Shown: piece after piece, positions 16,570 to 26,539 of the stretch
Layout: every line of letters starts with the position of its first letter
Numbering within the stretch: position 1 is the stretch's first letter
Source of the DNA: DATFDN01 sp963818725
Lineage (GTDB): Bacteria > Pseudomonadota > Alphaproteobacteria > Acetobacterales > Acetobacteraceae
Direction: 5' to 3'
Assembly (NCBI GenBank): GCA_963818725.1
Contig: CAWFTU010000018.1
Location: forward strand, 124,001-188,000
DNA: 64,000 bases
The notes under the pieces: model-generated
The model's database searches: none
The model's input: the letters and a program-made list of their open reading frames with translations, nothing else
Told to the model about the DNA's origin: nothing
Made by a program: the position numbers and the translations under genes

Positions 16570-16952
16570 GCGTAGGCGCCGTCCCGCAGATCCTCCAGGT
16601 GTGCCATGACCGCATCGGCATGGCCGGCCTCGACGAGCTCGAGCGCGGTCCTGCCGTCATGTCCGGCAATCGGCTGGTGTCGAAACCAGACAATTGCCCG
16701 GTCGGCATCGCCCGTCAGTTGCTCGGCCGCGGCAAGGATGCGCACAACGGGCTCAAGGCTCTTCTGGACCAGCGGCAACTCCGGCCGCTGCGCGAGCGTG
16801 TTCCGGTGCACGTGGACCAGCTTGGCAAGATCGGCGAGCGGCAGGCGCAACCGGCGGCTCATCCGTTGCGGCGAGACGAAATCCCGTTCCCGGATATCTG
16901 CGAGCAAGGCTGTCAACACAGGCGCGACCCGTTGTGCATAACAAAGGCGCAT
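16566..16952 (-). CDS. Antitoxin of the MbcA/ParS/Xre family (DUF2384)
   Basis: A 128-residue protein from the ATG at 16952. The open frame extends much further upstream but has no conserved content there. The N-terminal part carries a helix-turn-helix (MSRRLRLPLADLAKLVHVHRN). The C-terminal part is the DUF2384 domain (AAEQLTGDADRAIVWFRHQP, then TALELVEAGHADAV). Partner of the downstream RES toxin, with antitoxin-first order and a 4-bp overlap as in other RES-Xre pairs. Confidence 0.85.
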   Translation of the reverse strand: MRLCYAQRVAPVLTALLADIRERDFVSPQRMSRRLRLPLADLAKLVHVHRNTLAQRPELPLVQKSLEPVVRILAAAEQLTGDADRAIVWFRHQPIAGHDGRTALELVEAGHADAVMAHLEDLRDGAYA

Positions 16953-16956
16953 ATAG

Positions 16957-16975
16957 CACTTTTTGCGCACTTTTG
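16957..16975. promoter_or_regulatory. Direct repeat upstream of the RES/Xre operon, candidate operator
   Basis: GCACTTTTT and GCACTTTTG occur in tandem just upstream of the antitoxin start (as AAAAGTGC repeats on the coding strand). Xre-type antitoxins repress their own promoter, so a binding site here is plausible, but the repeat is short. Confidence 0.25.
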
Positions 16976-17407
16976 AAGAGGAGACGGTCACCTGCTCGCC
17001 CGGCTTGGGGTTGGGTCGAGCCGCCCCCCACCCCGCCGCCGCGGTTGACCTTGCAGACCGGGCCATCGTGATGTCGCCCGCCGCGAGCCAGGTCTGCAAG
17101 GCGGGCAGGGCAGGTCTCGGCAAGCGGCTGCGGGGGATCGCACTTTCGGGGTCTTCGGGGCTTCGGAAACTACTCACCCCAGCGTGCGCGGCTCGCGCGA
17201 GCCGTCCTGGTCCGCGCGGTCTTGAGCGGGCGCCGAATTCCGCGGACCTCGTACGCCTGAGTGATTTCCGGGGTATGTCGACGTGGCCGTGCCACCCCAT
17301 GTGTTCGGTCGGCTCGCGTTGAACATCGCCAGATGGCGCCTTCCCGCATCGACGACGTCAGCGATCGTGTCCGCGACCCGGGCGGTTACCCACGATGGAG
17401 GAAGGCG
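16976..17407. other. Promoter-bearing intergenic region between the RES/Xre operon and tkt
   Basis: About 430 bp between divergent operons. It must contain the tkt promoter and at least part of the antitoxin promoter. I see no clear -35/-10 pair and no gene with recognisable content. Confidence 0.35.
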
Positions 17408-19588
17408 ATGGCGGGTCAAAATCCATCGGAAAGTACTGCCTTCGGCATGGCGGAGACGGGGACACCCTCGGCGGGGCCACGCGGCGCGGCGGGTCCCGGG
17501 CAGGCGGCGGGAGCGCCAAGCCAGAGCGCGCTCGACAAGCTCTGCATCAACACGCTTCGCACCCTGTCGATGGATGCCGTTCAGCATGCCAATTCCGGTC
17601 ACCCGGGCACCCCGATGGCCATGGCACCGCTCGCCTATACGCTTTGGCAGAGCTTCCTGCGGTTTGACCCGCAGGACCCGATCTGGCCGAACCGCGACCG
17701 CTTCGTGCTGTCCGTTGGCCATGCCTCGATCCTGCTTTATGCGATTCTGCACCTGACCGGCGTCAGAGCGGTGGACGCCGACTACGAACGCCTCGGCGAG
17801 CCAGCGGTCTCGCTCAATGACATCAAGCGATTCCGCCAACTCGGCAGCAAGTGTACCGGCCACCCCGAGTACCACCTGACCTCGGGTGTCGAGACGACGA
17901 CCGGCCCGTTGGGCCAGGGCTGCGCGACCAGCGTCGGCATGGCGATTGCCGGAAAGTGGGCTGCGACGCACTTCAACCGGCCCGATTTCGTCATGTTCGA
18001 CTACGACGTCTACGTGCTGTGCAGCGACGGCGACATGATGGAGGGCGTGTCGAGTGAAGCCGCCTCGCTCGCCGGCCACCTGGAACTCGGGAACCTGTGC
18101 TGGATCTATGACAGCAACCGGGTAACGATCGAAGGCCACACGTCGCTCGCCTTCAGCGAAGACGTAGCGGCCCGCTTCCTGGCCTACGGATGGAACGTGC
18201 AACGGGTCAGCGACGCCAACGACACGGAGCGGCTGGCGCAGGCGATCGAGAAATTCCGCCGTGCCCACGATGTTCCGACACTCATCGTCATCGACAGCCA
18301 TATCGGATACGGCGCCCCTCATAAGCACGACAGCAGCGCCGCCCATGGCGAGCCGCTCGGGGAGGAGGAGGTCCGCCTCTCGAAGCGCTTCTATGGCTGG
18401 CCTGAGGATGCCCACTTCCTCGTCCCGGAAGGCGTGCGCGAGCATTTCAGCGCCGGCATCGGCCAGCGCGGCAAGCGCCTCCGCATGGAATGGCTGGCGC
18501 TGCTCGATACCTATCGGACGAAGCATCCCGACCTTGCCGAGCAGATCGAACGCATGCAGAGCCGGCGGCTCCCCGACGGCTGGGACACCGACCTTCCCAC
18601 TTTCCCGGCCGATCCGAAGGGGATGGCGACGCGCGTCGCCTCGGGCAAGGTGCTGAACGCCATCGCGCCGCGTTACCCATGGCTGATCGGCGGCGCGGCC
18701 GACCTTGCGCCCTCGACGAAGTCGCGCCTCGACTTCGGCGGCGCCGGGGATTTCGAGGCGAACGAGTTCGGCGGCCGCAATCTGCACTTCGGCATCCGCG
18801 AGCACGCCATGACCGCGGCCGTCAGTGGCCTCGCACTCTCCAAGGTTCGCGCCTATGGGTCAGGGTACCTGATCTTCAGCGACTACATGAAGCCGGCGAT
18901 CCGGTTGAGCGCGCTGATGGAGGTCCCCGTCATCTACATCCTCACCCATGACAGTATCGGTCTTGGCGAGGACGGGCCGACACACCAGCCGGTCGAGCAG
19001 TTGATCGCACTGCGTGCCATTCCCGGGCTCGTCACGCTGCGGCCCGCGGATGCCAATGAGGTCACCGAGGCGTGGCGGGTCATCATCGGCCTGAAGCATC
19101 AACCGGCCTGCCTCGTGCTCACACGCCAGGCGGTGCCGACTTTCGACCGGTCACGCTATGCCCCGGCCAGCGGCCTCGCGCGGGGTGCCTACGTGTTGGC
19201 CGACGCGACGGATCACAAGCCCGAGGTACTGTTGATCGGCACCGGCAGCGAAGTCGCGCTTTGTCTCCAAGCTCATGAGAAGCTTGCCGCCGAGGGCATC
19301 AAGGCGCGCGTCGTCAGCATGCCGTCCTGGGAGCTGTTCGAGCTGCAGGATCAGGCGTACCGCGATCATGTCCTGCCGCCGGAAATCCGTGCTCGGGTCT
19401 CGGTCGAGGAGGGGTCAGTGCTCGGCTGGGACCATTACGTCGGTATGAACGGCGCAAAGATCGGCATGCACACGTTCGGCTCCTCCGCGCCGCTCAAGGA
19501 TCTGCTGACGAAGTTCGGCTTCACCCCGGAACAAGTGTTCGAGGTGGCGAAGCAGCAGCTTGCGCGGGCCAGGGAGACGGCGGCATGA
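17408..19588 (+). CDS. tkt: Transketolase
   Basis: A 726-residue thiamine-diphosphate enzyme that moves two-carbon units between sugar phosphates in the non-oxidative pentose phosphate pathway. The ATG at 17408 follows a GGAGGAAGG site; the frame upstream is not conserved. Conserved parts: NTLRTLSMDAVQHANSGHPG, TTTGPLGQGCATSVG, the cofactor-binding CSDGDMMEGVSSEA, the KHDSSAAHGEPLG segment, and EDGPTHQPVEQLIALRAIPG in the pyrimidine-binding domain, with the C-terminal domain to GFTPEQVFEVA. About 40 extra residues at the N-terminus are low-complexity. The stop overlaps the next gene by 4 bp. First gene of the sugar-phosphate operon. Confidence 0.95.
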   Translation: MAGQNPSESTAFGMAETGTPSAGPRGAAGPGQAAGAPSQSALDKLCINTLRTLSMDAVQHANSGHPGTPMAMAPLAYTLWQSFLRFDPQDPIWPNRDRFVLSVGHASILLYAILHLTGVRAVDADYERLGEPAVSLNDIKRFRQLGSKCTGHPEYHLTSGVETTTGPLGQGCATSVGMAIAGKWAATHFNRPDFVMFDYDVYVLCSDGDMMEGVSSEAASLAGHLELGNLCWIYDSNRVTIEGHTSLAFSEDVAARFLAYGWNVQRVSDANDTERLAQAIEKFRRAHDVPTLIVIDSHIGYGAPHKHDSSAAHGEPLGEEEVRLSKRFYGWPEDAHFLVPEGVREHFSAGIGQRGKRLRMEWLALLDTYRTKHPDLAEQIERMQSRRLPDGWDTDLPTFPADPKGMATRVASGKVLNAIAPRYPWLIGGAADLAPSTKSRLDFGGAGDFEANEFGGRNLHFGIREHAMTAAVSGLALSKVRAYGSGYLIFSDYMKPAIRLSALMEVPVIYILTHDSIGLGEDGPTHQPVEQLIALRAIPGLVTLRPADANEVTEAWRVIIGLKHQPACLVLTRQAVPTFDRSRYAPASGLARGAYVLADATDHKPEVLLIGTGSEVALCLQAHEKLAAEGIKARVVSMPSWELFELQDQAYRDHVLPPEIRARVSVEEGSVLGWDHYVGMNGAKIGMHTFGSSAPLKDLLTKFGFTPEQVFEVAKQQLARARETAA

Positions 19589-20319
19589 ACCCGTTGAAGC
19601 AGCTCGAAGCCTCCGGGCAGTCCGCGTGGCTCGATTATCTGAAGCGCGGTCTGATCGCCAAGGGTGAACTGCACGAGCTGGTGAAGCGCGACGGCCTGAC
19701 GGGCGTCACCTCGAATCCCTCGATCTTCGAGAAGGCGATCGGCGAGACCGACGAGTATGCGGACGCGCTGAAGCGGTTCCAGGCGCGGGCGGATCACGGC
19801 GTCTCCGCCATCTACGAGCACCTGGCGGTCGCCGATATTCACGCCGCCGCCGACGTGCTGCGTCCGGTCCACGAGCAGACGCGGGGTCGGGATGGCTACA
19901 TCAGCCTGGAATGCTCGCCCTACCTGGCCAACGACACCGAAGCCACGGTGGTCGAGGCGCTGCGGCTGCGGGCAGCGGTGGCGCGTCCCAACCTGATGGT
20001 GAAAGTGTCGGCGACGCCGGCCGGCATTCCCGCCATCCGCCAGCTCATCGGTCACGGGCTGAATATCAACGTCACGCTCCTGTTCTCCGTGGCCGTGTAC
20101 GAGCAGGTGGTCGAGGCGTATGTCGCGGGGCTCGAGGACCTGGCGCGGGCCGGCGGCGACGTCTCCAGGATCGCCAGCGTCGCGAGCCTCTTCGTCAGTC
20201 GCCTCGACGTGGCGATCGACAAGCGACTGGACCGGCTCGGTGACACGCGGGCTGCCGACCGGCTGCGCGGCAAGACAGGGATCGCCAACGCGAAGGTTGC
20301 CTACACCCGGTATAAGGCC

Positions 20320-21757
20320 CACCCCTTTCAGGGTGTCCGAGTCATTCCCAGCCTGGGGAAATGAGGAATGCATTGGATGGGAATGGCTCGGTATGGCCTG
20401 TGGTTCTGGAGCGGTTTGAGCGGCATGCGCCAGCGGGCGTGATGGCGCGGATGGCGCTCGAGTATGCGCTGCCCGCGGGCTGGGTGGACGAGGTATTCGA
20501 GGCGCACCGCCAGAAGCAGCATTCGCGTGAGTTGCTGTTCTCAACGGTGGTCGAGCTGACCACGCTGGTGTCGCTCGGGTTGCGCCCTTCCTTGCACGCC
20601 GCGGCGCGGCAGATGCCGACGCTGCCGGTGTCGCTGGGGTCGTTGTATGACAAGGTGAACCACACAGAGCCTGCCACCCTGCGCGCTCTTGTGCGCGGCA
20701 GTGCCGGGCGGCTCGGGCCGGTGATGGCGGCGCTGGGTACTGGGGCGAGCCTGCCCGGCTGGCGCGTACGTGTGCTGGACGGCAACCACCTGCCGGCGAG
20801 CGAGAAGCGCCTTGCACCCCTGCGCGGGTTCCGCGGTGCGGCGCTGCCCGGGCAGTCGCTGGTGGTGTATGACCCGGACAGCGGCCTGGTGACCGATCTG
20901 CTGGCCCAGGAGGACGCGCACGCGAGCGAGCGCGCCGCGGTTGAGCCGCGGCTGGACAGCGCCCACCCCGGAGAACTGTGGATCGCCGATCGGCATTTCT
21001 GCACCCGCACGGTGCTGCAAGGCTGGCAGGCGGCAGGAGCCGGCTTCATTGTGCGCGAGCACGGCCGCCACCCTCGCCTGGCTGGGCAAGGGGAATGGCA
21101 AAGGCGCGGGCGCACCGAAACAGGCCAGGTCCGCGAGCAGGGGATCGAGGTCACGGACCGATCAGCGCCTTGGCGGCGCATCGAGCTCGCGTTGGATGCG
21201 CCCACCGAGGACGGCGAAACCACGATCCGGTTGTGGAGCAATCTGCCAAACGAGATTGGCGCCGGGCGAATTGCCACGCTGTATCGCACGCGCTGGCGCA
21301 TCGAGGGTATGTTCGGTCGGTTGGAAAGCGTGCTGAACAGCGAGAGGGTCAGTCTTGGCCACCCCCGTGCGGCGCTGCTGGGCTTCGCGGTCTCGGTGCT
21401 GGCCTGCAACGTCCTGACCTTGATCCAACGCTGCGTGGAGCCGGTGCACCAGCGCCACGAGCCGCCGCCAGAGGTGTCCGCCTACCACCTGGCGCTGCAA
21501 ATCAGAAGCAGCTTCCAGGGCTTGCTCATCGCCGTGCCAACCGCGTGCTGGCCGTCCTGGCGCGAGGCCGAGCCCAGGCGCCTGGTCGAACGACTGCTCT
21601 GCCTGGCACGCCACATCAACCTGCGCCAGGTCGCCACCAGCAAACGCAAGCCAAAGCCGAAAACATCCAAGGGCTATGTCGATGGCAAAACCGCCCGTGC
21701 CCACGTCGCAACCGCCCGGATCCTCGCACAAGCAAGAACCTGACCCTGAAAGGGGTG
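20320..21757 (+). mobile_element. IS4-family insertion sequence in tal
   Basis: The element is 1438 bp. The ends are CACCCCTTTCAGG and its exact inverted copy CCTGAAAGGGGTG. The 11-bp target GGTATAAGGCC is duplicated at 20309-20319 and 21758-21768. Long duplications of this kind are typical of the IS4 family. Perfect ends and duplication indicate a recent insertion. Confidence 0.93.
20361..21743 (+). CDS. IS4-family transposase
   Basis: A 460-residue DDE transposase. Visible features: the first catalytic Asp in VRVLDGNHLPASEKR, the second in LWIADRHFCTRTVL, and the YRTRWRIEGMFGRLESVL block, which corresponds to the Y-R-E signature of IS4 with the catalytic Glu. The basic C-terminal tail (SKRKPKPKTSKG) probably binds DNA. 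The ATG at 20361 overlaps the TGA of the truncated transaldolase frame (20362-20364), so translation could be coupled to the interrupted host gene. Confidence 0.9.
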   Translation: MRNALDGNGSVWPVVLERFERHAPAGVMARMALEYALPAGWVDEVFEAHRQKQHSRELLFSTVVELTTLVSLGLRPSLHAAARQMPTLPVSLGSLYDKVNHTEPATLRALVRGSAGRLGPVMAALGTGASLPGWRVRVLDGNHLPASEKRLAPLRGFRGAALPGQSLVVYDPDSGLVTDLLAQEDAHASERAAVEPRLDSAHPGELWIADRHFCTRTVLQGWQAAGAGFIVREHGRHPRLAGQGEWQRRGRTETGQVREQGIEVTDRSAPWRRIELALDAPTEDGETTIRLWSNLPNEIGAGRIATLYRTRWRIEGMFGRLESVLNSERVSLGHPRAALLGFAVSVLACNVLTLIQRCVEPVHQRHEPPPEVSAYHLALQIRSSFQGLLIAVPTACWPSWREAEPRRLVERLLCLARHINLRQVATSKRKPKPKTSKGYVDGKTARAHVATARILAQART

Positions 21758-23886
21758 GGTATAAGGCCCTGTTCACCGGCCCACGCTGGCGGGCTCTGGC
21801 GACATCGGGGGGGAAGACACAGCGGCTGCTCTGGGCTTCCACCGGCGTGAAGAACCCGGCGTACAAGGACACCATGTATGTCGAGGGGCTGATCGGCCGC
21901 GACACGGTGAACACCATCCCACCCGCCACGATGGACGCGTTCCGCGACCACGGTGAGGTGCAACCCGACGCGATCGAGCAGGACGTGGAGGGCGCCCGAG
22001 CGGCGCTTGCCGAGCTGGTGCGCCACGGTATCTCGCTGGACCAGATCACGACGGAGTTGGTGAAGGACGGGGTGCGGCAGTTCGCCGACGCGTTCGACAA
22101 GTTGCTGGGTGCCGTCGCGCGCCGCCGCCGCATGCTTGTCGAGGGCGGCCACGCCGCCTTGAGGCTGAGCCCGGGGTCTCCGGAGATGGAGGCGGCGTGG
22201 CATGGGGAAATGGAGGTCTGGCGCAAAGAGGGGCGTATCCGGCGACTCTGGGCCGGCGACAAGTCGTTGTGGGACGGGACGGATGAGGACGAATGGCTCG
22301 GCTGGCTGCCCGTCGTGACGCAGGAATTGTCGGATGTGGACCACCTGCGCGGCTTCGCCGAGGCGGTGAAGCAGGGTGGCTTCACCGACGTCGTTCTGCT
22401 GGGCATGGGGGGTTCGAGTTCGGGGCCGGAAGTTCTGGGCCTAACCTTCTGGCGGCAACGCGCGATCGGATGGCCACGGTTCCACATGCTCGACAGCACC
22501 GATCCCGCGCAGATCGCCGCGATCGAGCAGGACGTGACTCTTGGAAAGGCACTGTTCATCGGATCGTCGAAGTCGGGCGGCACGCTCGAGCCCAACATTT
22601 TCCTGGCGTATTTCTTCGATCGCGTCCGGGCGGCCGTTGGGGAGAACGCGGCGGGGGAGCATTTCGCCGCCATCACCGACCCTGGCTCCGCGTTGGAGCG
22701 CACGGCAAAGCAACTGAGGTTCGCGCATTTCTTTCACGGCGTGCCTTCGATCGGCGGTCGTTATTCCGTGCTGTCGAAGTTCGGACTCGTGCCGGCGGCC
22801 TCGATCGGGCTGGACTACAAGCGCCTGCTGGAGACGGCGCAGCGGATGGTGCGAGCGTGTGACCCCGACGTGCCGCCCGAGGAGACCGGGCGTACGGCTC
22901 GGTATCGCCATGGGCATCGCGGCAGCGCGGTTCGGCCGCGACAAGGTGACCATCATCGCCTCGCCGGGGATCGCCGATCTGGGCGCCTGGTTGGAGCAGC
23001 TTCTGGCGGAGAGTACCGGCAAGCACGGGCGGGGCCTGATCCCGGTGGACGCGGAGCCGCTCGCCGCGCCCGACCGTTACGGCAAGGATCGGTTCTTTGT
23101 ATAACTGGAGCTGGAAAGCCAGGCGGGGGAGCGTGACGCGATCGATGCGCTGGAGCGGGCCGGCCATCCGGTCGCCCGGATCAGCGTGCGCGACACCTGG
23201 CACATCGGCGAGGAGTTCTTCCGCTGGGAGATGGCCGTCGCCGTCGCGGGCGTCGTGATCGGCATCGATCCTTTCGACCAGCCGGACGTGGAGGCGAGCA
23301 AGGAGAAGACGCGCGCCCTGATGGACGCCTACGATAAATCGCATCGCCTGCCCACGGAAGAGCCCGTGTTCAGCGAGAAGGGCGTGGCGCTCTACGCCGA
23401 TCCGCGCAACGCGAACGAGCTTGGGCGGCACGACACGCTGGCCGGCTATCTGAAGGCCCATCTGGGTCGCGCCCGCGCGGGCGACTACGTGGCTCTGCTG
23501 GCTTACATTCAGCGCAGTGAGGCGCACACGCGGGCCCTGACCGCGATCCGCACGCGGATACGCGATAGGACTCACGCCGCAACCTGCCTCGGCTTCGGGC
23601 CGCGCTTCCAGCACTCGACGGGGCAGGCGTACAAGGGCGGCCCGAATTCCGGGGTGTTCCTGCAGATCACCTGCGACGATCCGTCGGATTCTCGACGTCC
23701 CCGGCCATTCCTACAGCTTCGGCGTGGTGAAGGCGGCGCAGGCGCGCGGCGATCTGGAGGTGCTGGTGGAACGCGGGAGGCGCGCGCTGCGCGTCCACCT
23801 GAAGGATGTCGACGCGGGCCTGGCGGAGTTGGCGCGGGCGGTGGATGCGGCGCTCCGCTAGCCGGTTTCGAAGGGGGACAAAGCAC

Positions 23887-24906
23887 ATGCAAATCGGCGT
23901 GGTCGGCCTTGGTCGAATGGGCGGCCATATTTCTCGTCGCCTGATGCAGGCGGGGCACCGGTGCGTGGTGTTCGACACCGACGCCAAGCCGCGTGAGGCT
24001 CTGGCAAGGGAAGGGGCGAAGCCCGTCGGGTCGGTGGAGGAGATGATCAAGGCGCTCGGGGACAAGCCACGCGCCATCTGGCTGATGCTGCCGGCCGGAC
24101 GGATCACCGAAGAGAGTGTCCAGCGCCTCGGGGCTCTGCTGGCGGCGGACGACATCCTCATCGACGGCGGCAACTCCTATTACAAGGACGACATCCGCCG
24201 CGCCAGGCAGCTTGCCGCGAGGCGCATCCGCTACGTCGATTGCGGCACGTCCGGCGGCGTCTGGGGCATGAAGCGCGGCTACTGCATGATGATCGGCGGC
24301 CCCAAGGAGGCGATCGATCATCTCGATCCCATCTTCTCGGCCCTCGCCCCCGGCCTAGGCGAAATCTCGCGCACGCCGGGCCGGGAGAAGGCCGACGCCC
24401 GCGCCGAGCGCGGCTATATCCACGCCGGACCGTCCGGCGCCGGGCATTTCGTCAAGATGGTTCATAACGGGATCGAGTACGGGATGATGCAGGCCTACGC
24501 GGAGGGCTTCGAGATCCTGCGTAACAAGGACTTCAAGGATCTGCCCGAGCACGAGCGGTTCACGCTGAATCTGCCCGATGTCGCGGAAGTCTGGCGGCGT
24601 GGCAGCGTGATCTCATCCTGGCTGCTCGACCTCAGCGCTTTTGCGCTGGCAACGGACCCGGAGCTCAAGGGGTTCTCCGGCTTCGTCCAGGATTCCGGAG
24701 AAGGTCGCTGGACCATCGAGGCCGCCATCGAGGAGGCGGTTCCGGTCGAGGTGCTGTCCTCGGCGCTCTATGCAAGGTTCCGCTCCCGCCAGGAGCACAC
24801 CTTCGGAGAGAAGATGCTTTCGGCGATGCGCTTCGGCTTCGGCGGCCACATCGAGGGTGCCGAAGTCACCGACCCCGGACCGAAGCCGGCCGTGGTGGCG
24901 GAGTAG
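23887..24906 (+). CDS. gnd: 6-Phosphogluconate dehydrogenase (decarboxylating), short form
   Basis: A 339-residue enzyme that oxidises 6-phosphogluconate to ribulose 5-phosphate and CO2. It has an N-terminal Rossmann motif (IGVVGLGRMGGHISRRL), the LIDGGNSYYKDD and VDCGTSGGVWGMKRGYCMMIGG segments, and the catalytic GPSGAGHFVKMVHNGIEYG with the Lys and Asn needed for catalysis. Length fits the short GntZ/YqeC-like form, not the 470-residue form. The ATG at 23887 is 25 bp after the original stop of the broken tal-pgi gene, within the same operon. Confidence 0.93.
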   Translation: MQIGVVGLGRMGGHISRRLMQAGHRCVVFDTDAKPREALAREGAKPVGSVEEMIKALGDKPRAIWLMLPAGRITEESVQRLGALLAADDILIDGGNSYYKDDIRRARQLAARRIRYVDCGTSGGVWGMKRGYCMMIGGPKEAIDHLDPIFSALAPGLGEISRTPGREKADARAERGYIHAGPSGAGHFVKMVHNGIEYGMMQAYAEGFEILRNKDFKDLPEHERFTLNLPDVAEVWRRGSVISSWLLDLSAFALATDPELKGFSGFVQDSGEGRWTIEAAIEEAVPVEVLSSALYARFRSRQEHTFGEKMLSAMRFGFGGHIEGAEVTDPGPKPAVVAE

Positions 24907-24910
24907 CGCA

Positions 24911-26539
24911 ATGGACATCGATCGGCCCGCCGCGAAGCCACCCGCCGCGCAAACCCCCACCGCGCACGTCATGCACTCGCCGGTGTGGAGAGCGCCCGCG
25001 CCGGCGGACCCCTGCGCCCTCGTCATCTTCGGGGCCGGCGGCGACCTGACGAAGCGTCTGGTCGTTCCCGCCCTCTACAACCTGTCGCGCAGCGGCGTGC
25101 TCCCGGAGAACTTTGCGTTGGTCGGCGCGGACCTGGCGCCGGGCAGCGCGGAGAGTTGGCGCGAGCACCTGCACGCCATGCTGGAAAGCTTTGTCGGCAA
25201 TCCGTCGGCGGAATTCAGTGTCGACCGGATCGACGAGGCGGCGTGGGCGCGGCTCGCCGGGACGATGTCGTACGTCCAGGGCGATCTGACCAAGCCCGAT
25301 CTGTATGAGGCGATAGGGCTGGCGCTGGAGACGACCGAGAGAGCGCATGGCACGCGGGGCAACGCGATCTTCTACCTCGCTGTCGCCGATCGGTTCTTCG
25401 CGACCGTGGTGGACCGCCTGGGCGCGGCGAAGCTTACCGCGCGGACCGAGGATGGCGGCGGCAAGACCCGGTTCTGGCGTCGCGTGGTGATCGAGAAGCC
25501 GTTCGGCCACAGCCTGGATTCCGCGCGCGCGCTGAATGCCCAGATCCTGCGGACGTTGCGGGAGGACCAGATCTATCGGATCGACCATTTCCTGGGCAAG
25601 GAGACGGTGCAGAACATCATGGCGTTGCGCTTCGCCAACGGCATGTTCGAGCCGCTGTGGAACCGCGACCGGATCGACCATGTGCAGATCACCGCCGCCG
25701 AGACGGTAGGCGTCGAACAGCGCGGCAAGTTCTACGATGTGACCGGTGCGCTGCGCGACATGGTGCCGAACCACATCTTCACGCTGCTTTCGATGGTGGC
25801 GATGGAGCCGCCTGCCGGCTTCGATGCCGCCTCGATCCGCGCGAAGAAGGCCGAGGTGTTCGCCGCGATGCCCGCGACGGCACCGGCGCGGGCCGTGCGC
25901 GGCCAGTATGGGGCCGGCACGGTGCTGGGCGAGACGGTGAATGCCTATCGGAACGAGCCGAACGTGGCGGCCGATTCGAACATCGAAACCTATGTCGCGA
26001 TGCGGCTCGAGATCGACAACTGGCGCTGGGCGGGCGTGCCCTTCTATGTCCGGACCGGCAAGCACATGTCGCGCCGATTGACCGAGATCGCGATCCGCTT
26101 CAAGCAGGCGCCCTACGCACCGTTCAAGGACACGTCGGTCGCGACGCTGGCGCCCAACTGGCTGGTACTGCACATCGCGCCCGACGAGGGGATTTCGCTC
26201 CAGTTCGAGGTCAAGCGTCCGGGTCCGACCGTGGAGCTTGCCAGCGTGCGGATGGAATTCCATTACAACGACTGGTTTCCGAAAGCCCCGAATGTCGGCT
26301 ACGAGACGCTGCTCTACGACGTGATGATCGGCGATCCGACGTTGTTCATGCGGGCCGACATGGTGGAGCAGGCCTGGCGCGTGGTGCAGCCGGTGCTCGA
26401 TGCGTGGGCGGCTGAGGAGGCCGACTTTCCCGACTACGAGTTCGGCGGCGATGGCCCGAGGGCGGCCGACGCATTGATCGCATGCGATGGCGAGCGGGCC
26501 TGGCGGCCGGTCGCTCCGGCCACGGAGCGGAAACCATGA
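24911..26539 (+). CDS. zwf: Glucose-6-phosphate 1-dehydrogenase
   Basis: A 542-residue enzyme, the entry step of the oxidative pentose phosphate and Entner-Doudoroff pathways. The nucleotide-binding motif is VIFGAGGDLTKR (residues 38-49; the usual Ser is Gly here). The substrate site is RIDHFLGKETVQN (about 222-234) with the catalytic His. Other conserved blocks are RVVIEKPFGHSL and VPFYVRTGKHM. The N-terminus has about 30 extra, Pro/Ala-rich residues. The gene starts 5 bp after gnd and its stop overlaps the HAD gene ATG by 4 bp, which marks a tight operon. Confidence 0.95.
   Translation: MDIDRPAAKPPAAQTPTAHVMHSPVWRAPAPADPCALVIFGAGGDLTKRLVVPALYNLSRSGVLPENFALVGADLAPGSAESWREHLHAMLESFVGNPSAEFSVDRIDEAAWARLAGTMSYVQGDLTKPDLYEAIGLALETTERAHGTRGNAIFYLAVADRFFATVVDRLGAAKLTARTEDGGGKTRFWRRVVIEKPFGHSLDSARALNAQILRTLREDQIYRIDHFLGKETVQNIMALRFANGMFEPLWNRDRIDHVQITAAETVGVEQRGKFYDVTGALRDMVPNHIFTLLSMVAMEPPAGFDAASIRAKKAEVFAAMPATAPARAVRGQYGAGTVLGETVNAYRNEPNVAADSNIETYVAMRLEIDNWRWAGVPFYVRTGKHMSRRLTEIAIRFKQAPYAPFKDTSVATLAPNWLVLHIAPDEGISLQFEVKRPGPTVELASVRMEFHYNDWFPKAPNVGYETLLYDVMIGDPTLFMRADMVEQAWRVVQPVLDAWAAEEADFPDYEFGGDGPRAADALIACDGERAWRPVAPATERKP

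Larger units (their letters stand above)
19585..23861 (+). pseudogene. tal-pgi: Bifunctional transaldolase/glucose-6-phosphate isomerase fusion, inactivated
   Basis: The fusion found in Acetobacteraceae and some other bacteria. The transaldolase part (MNPLKQLEASGQSAWLDYL; TGVTSNPSIFEKAI; NLMVKVSATPAG with the Schiff-base Lys) is cut at TRYKA by an IS4 element and resumes at 21769 with RLLWASTGVKNP. The isomerase part (VVLLGMGGSSSGPEV; FIGSSKSGGTLEPN) then shifts frame near 22885 (EETG to GVRLGIAMG). It meets a TAA at 23102-23104 where a Tyr codon fits (FFV stop LELES), and shifts frame again near 23690 through an extra T. The original stop is at 23859-23861. Four independent lesions mean neither activity can survive. 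Confidence 0.9.

Noticed and set aside
17174..18805. Long minus-strand open frame (543 codons)
   Set aside because: It lies antisense to transketolase, is Arg/Val/Ala-rich and has no conserved motif; a GC-rich shadow frame.
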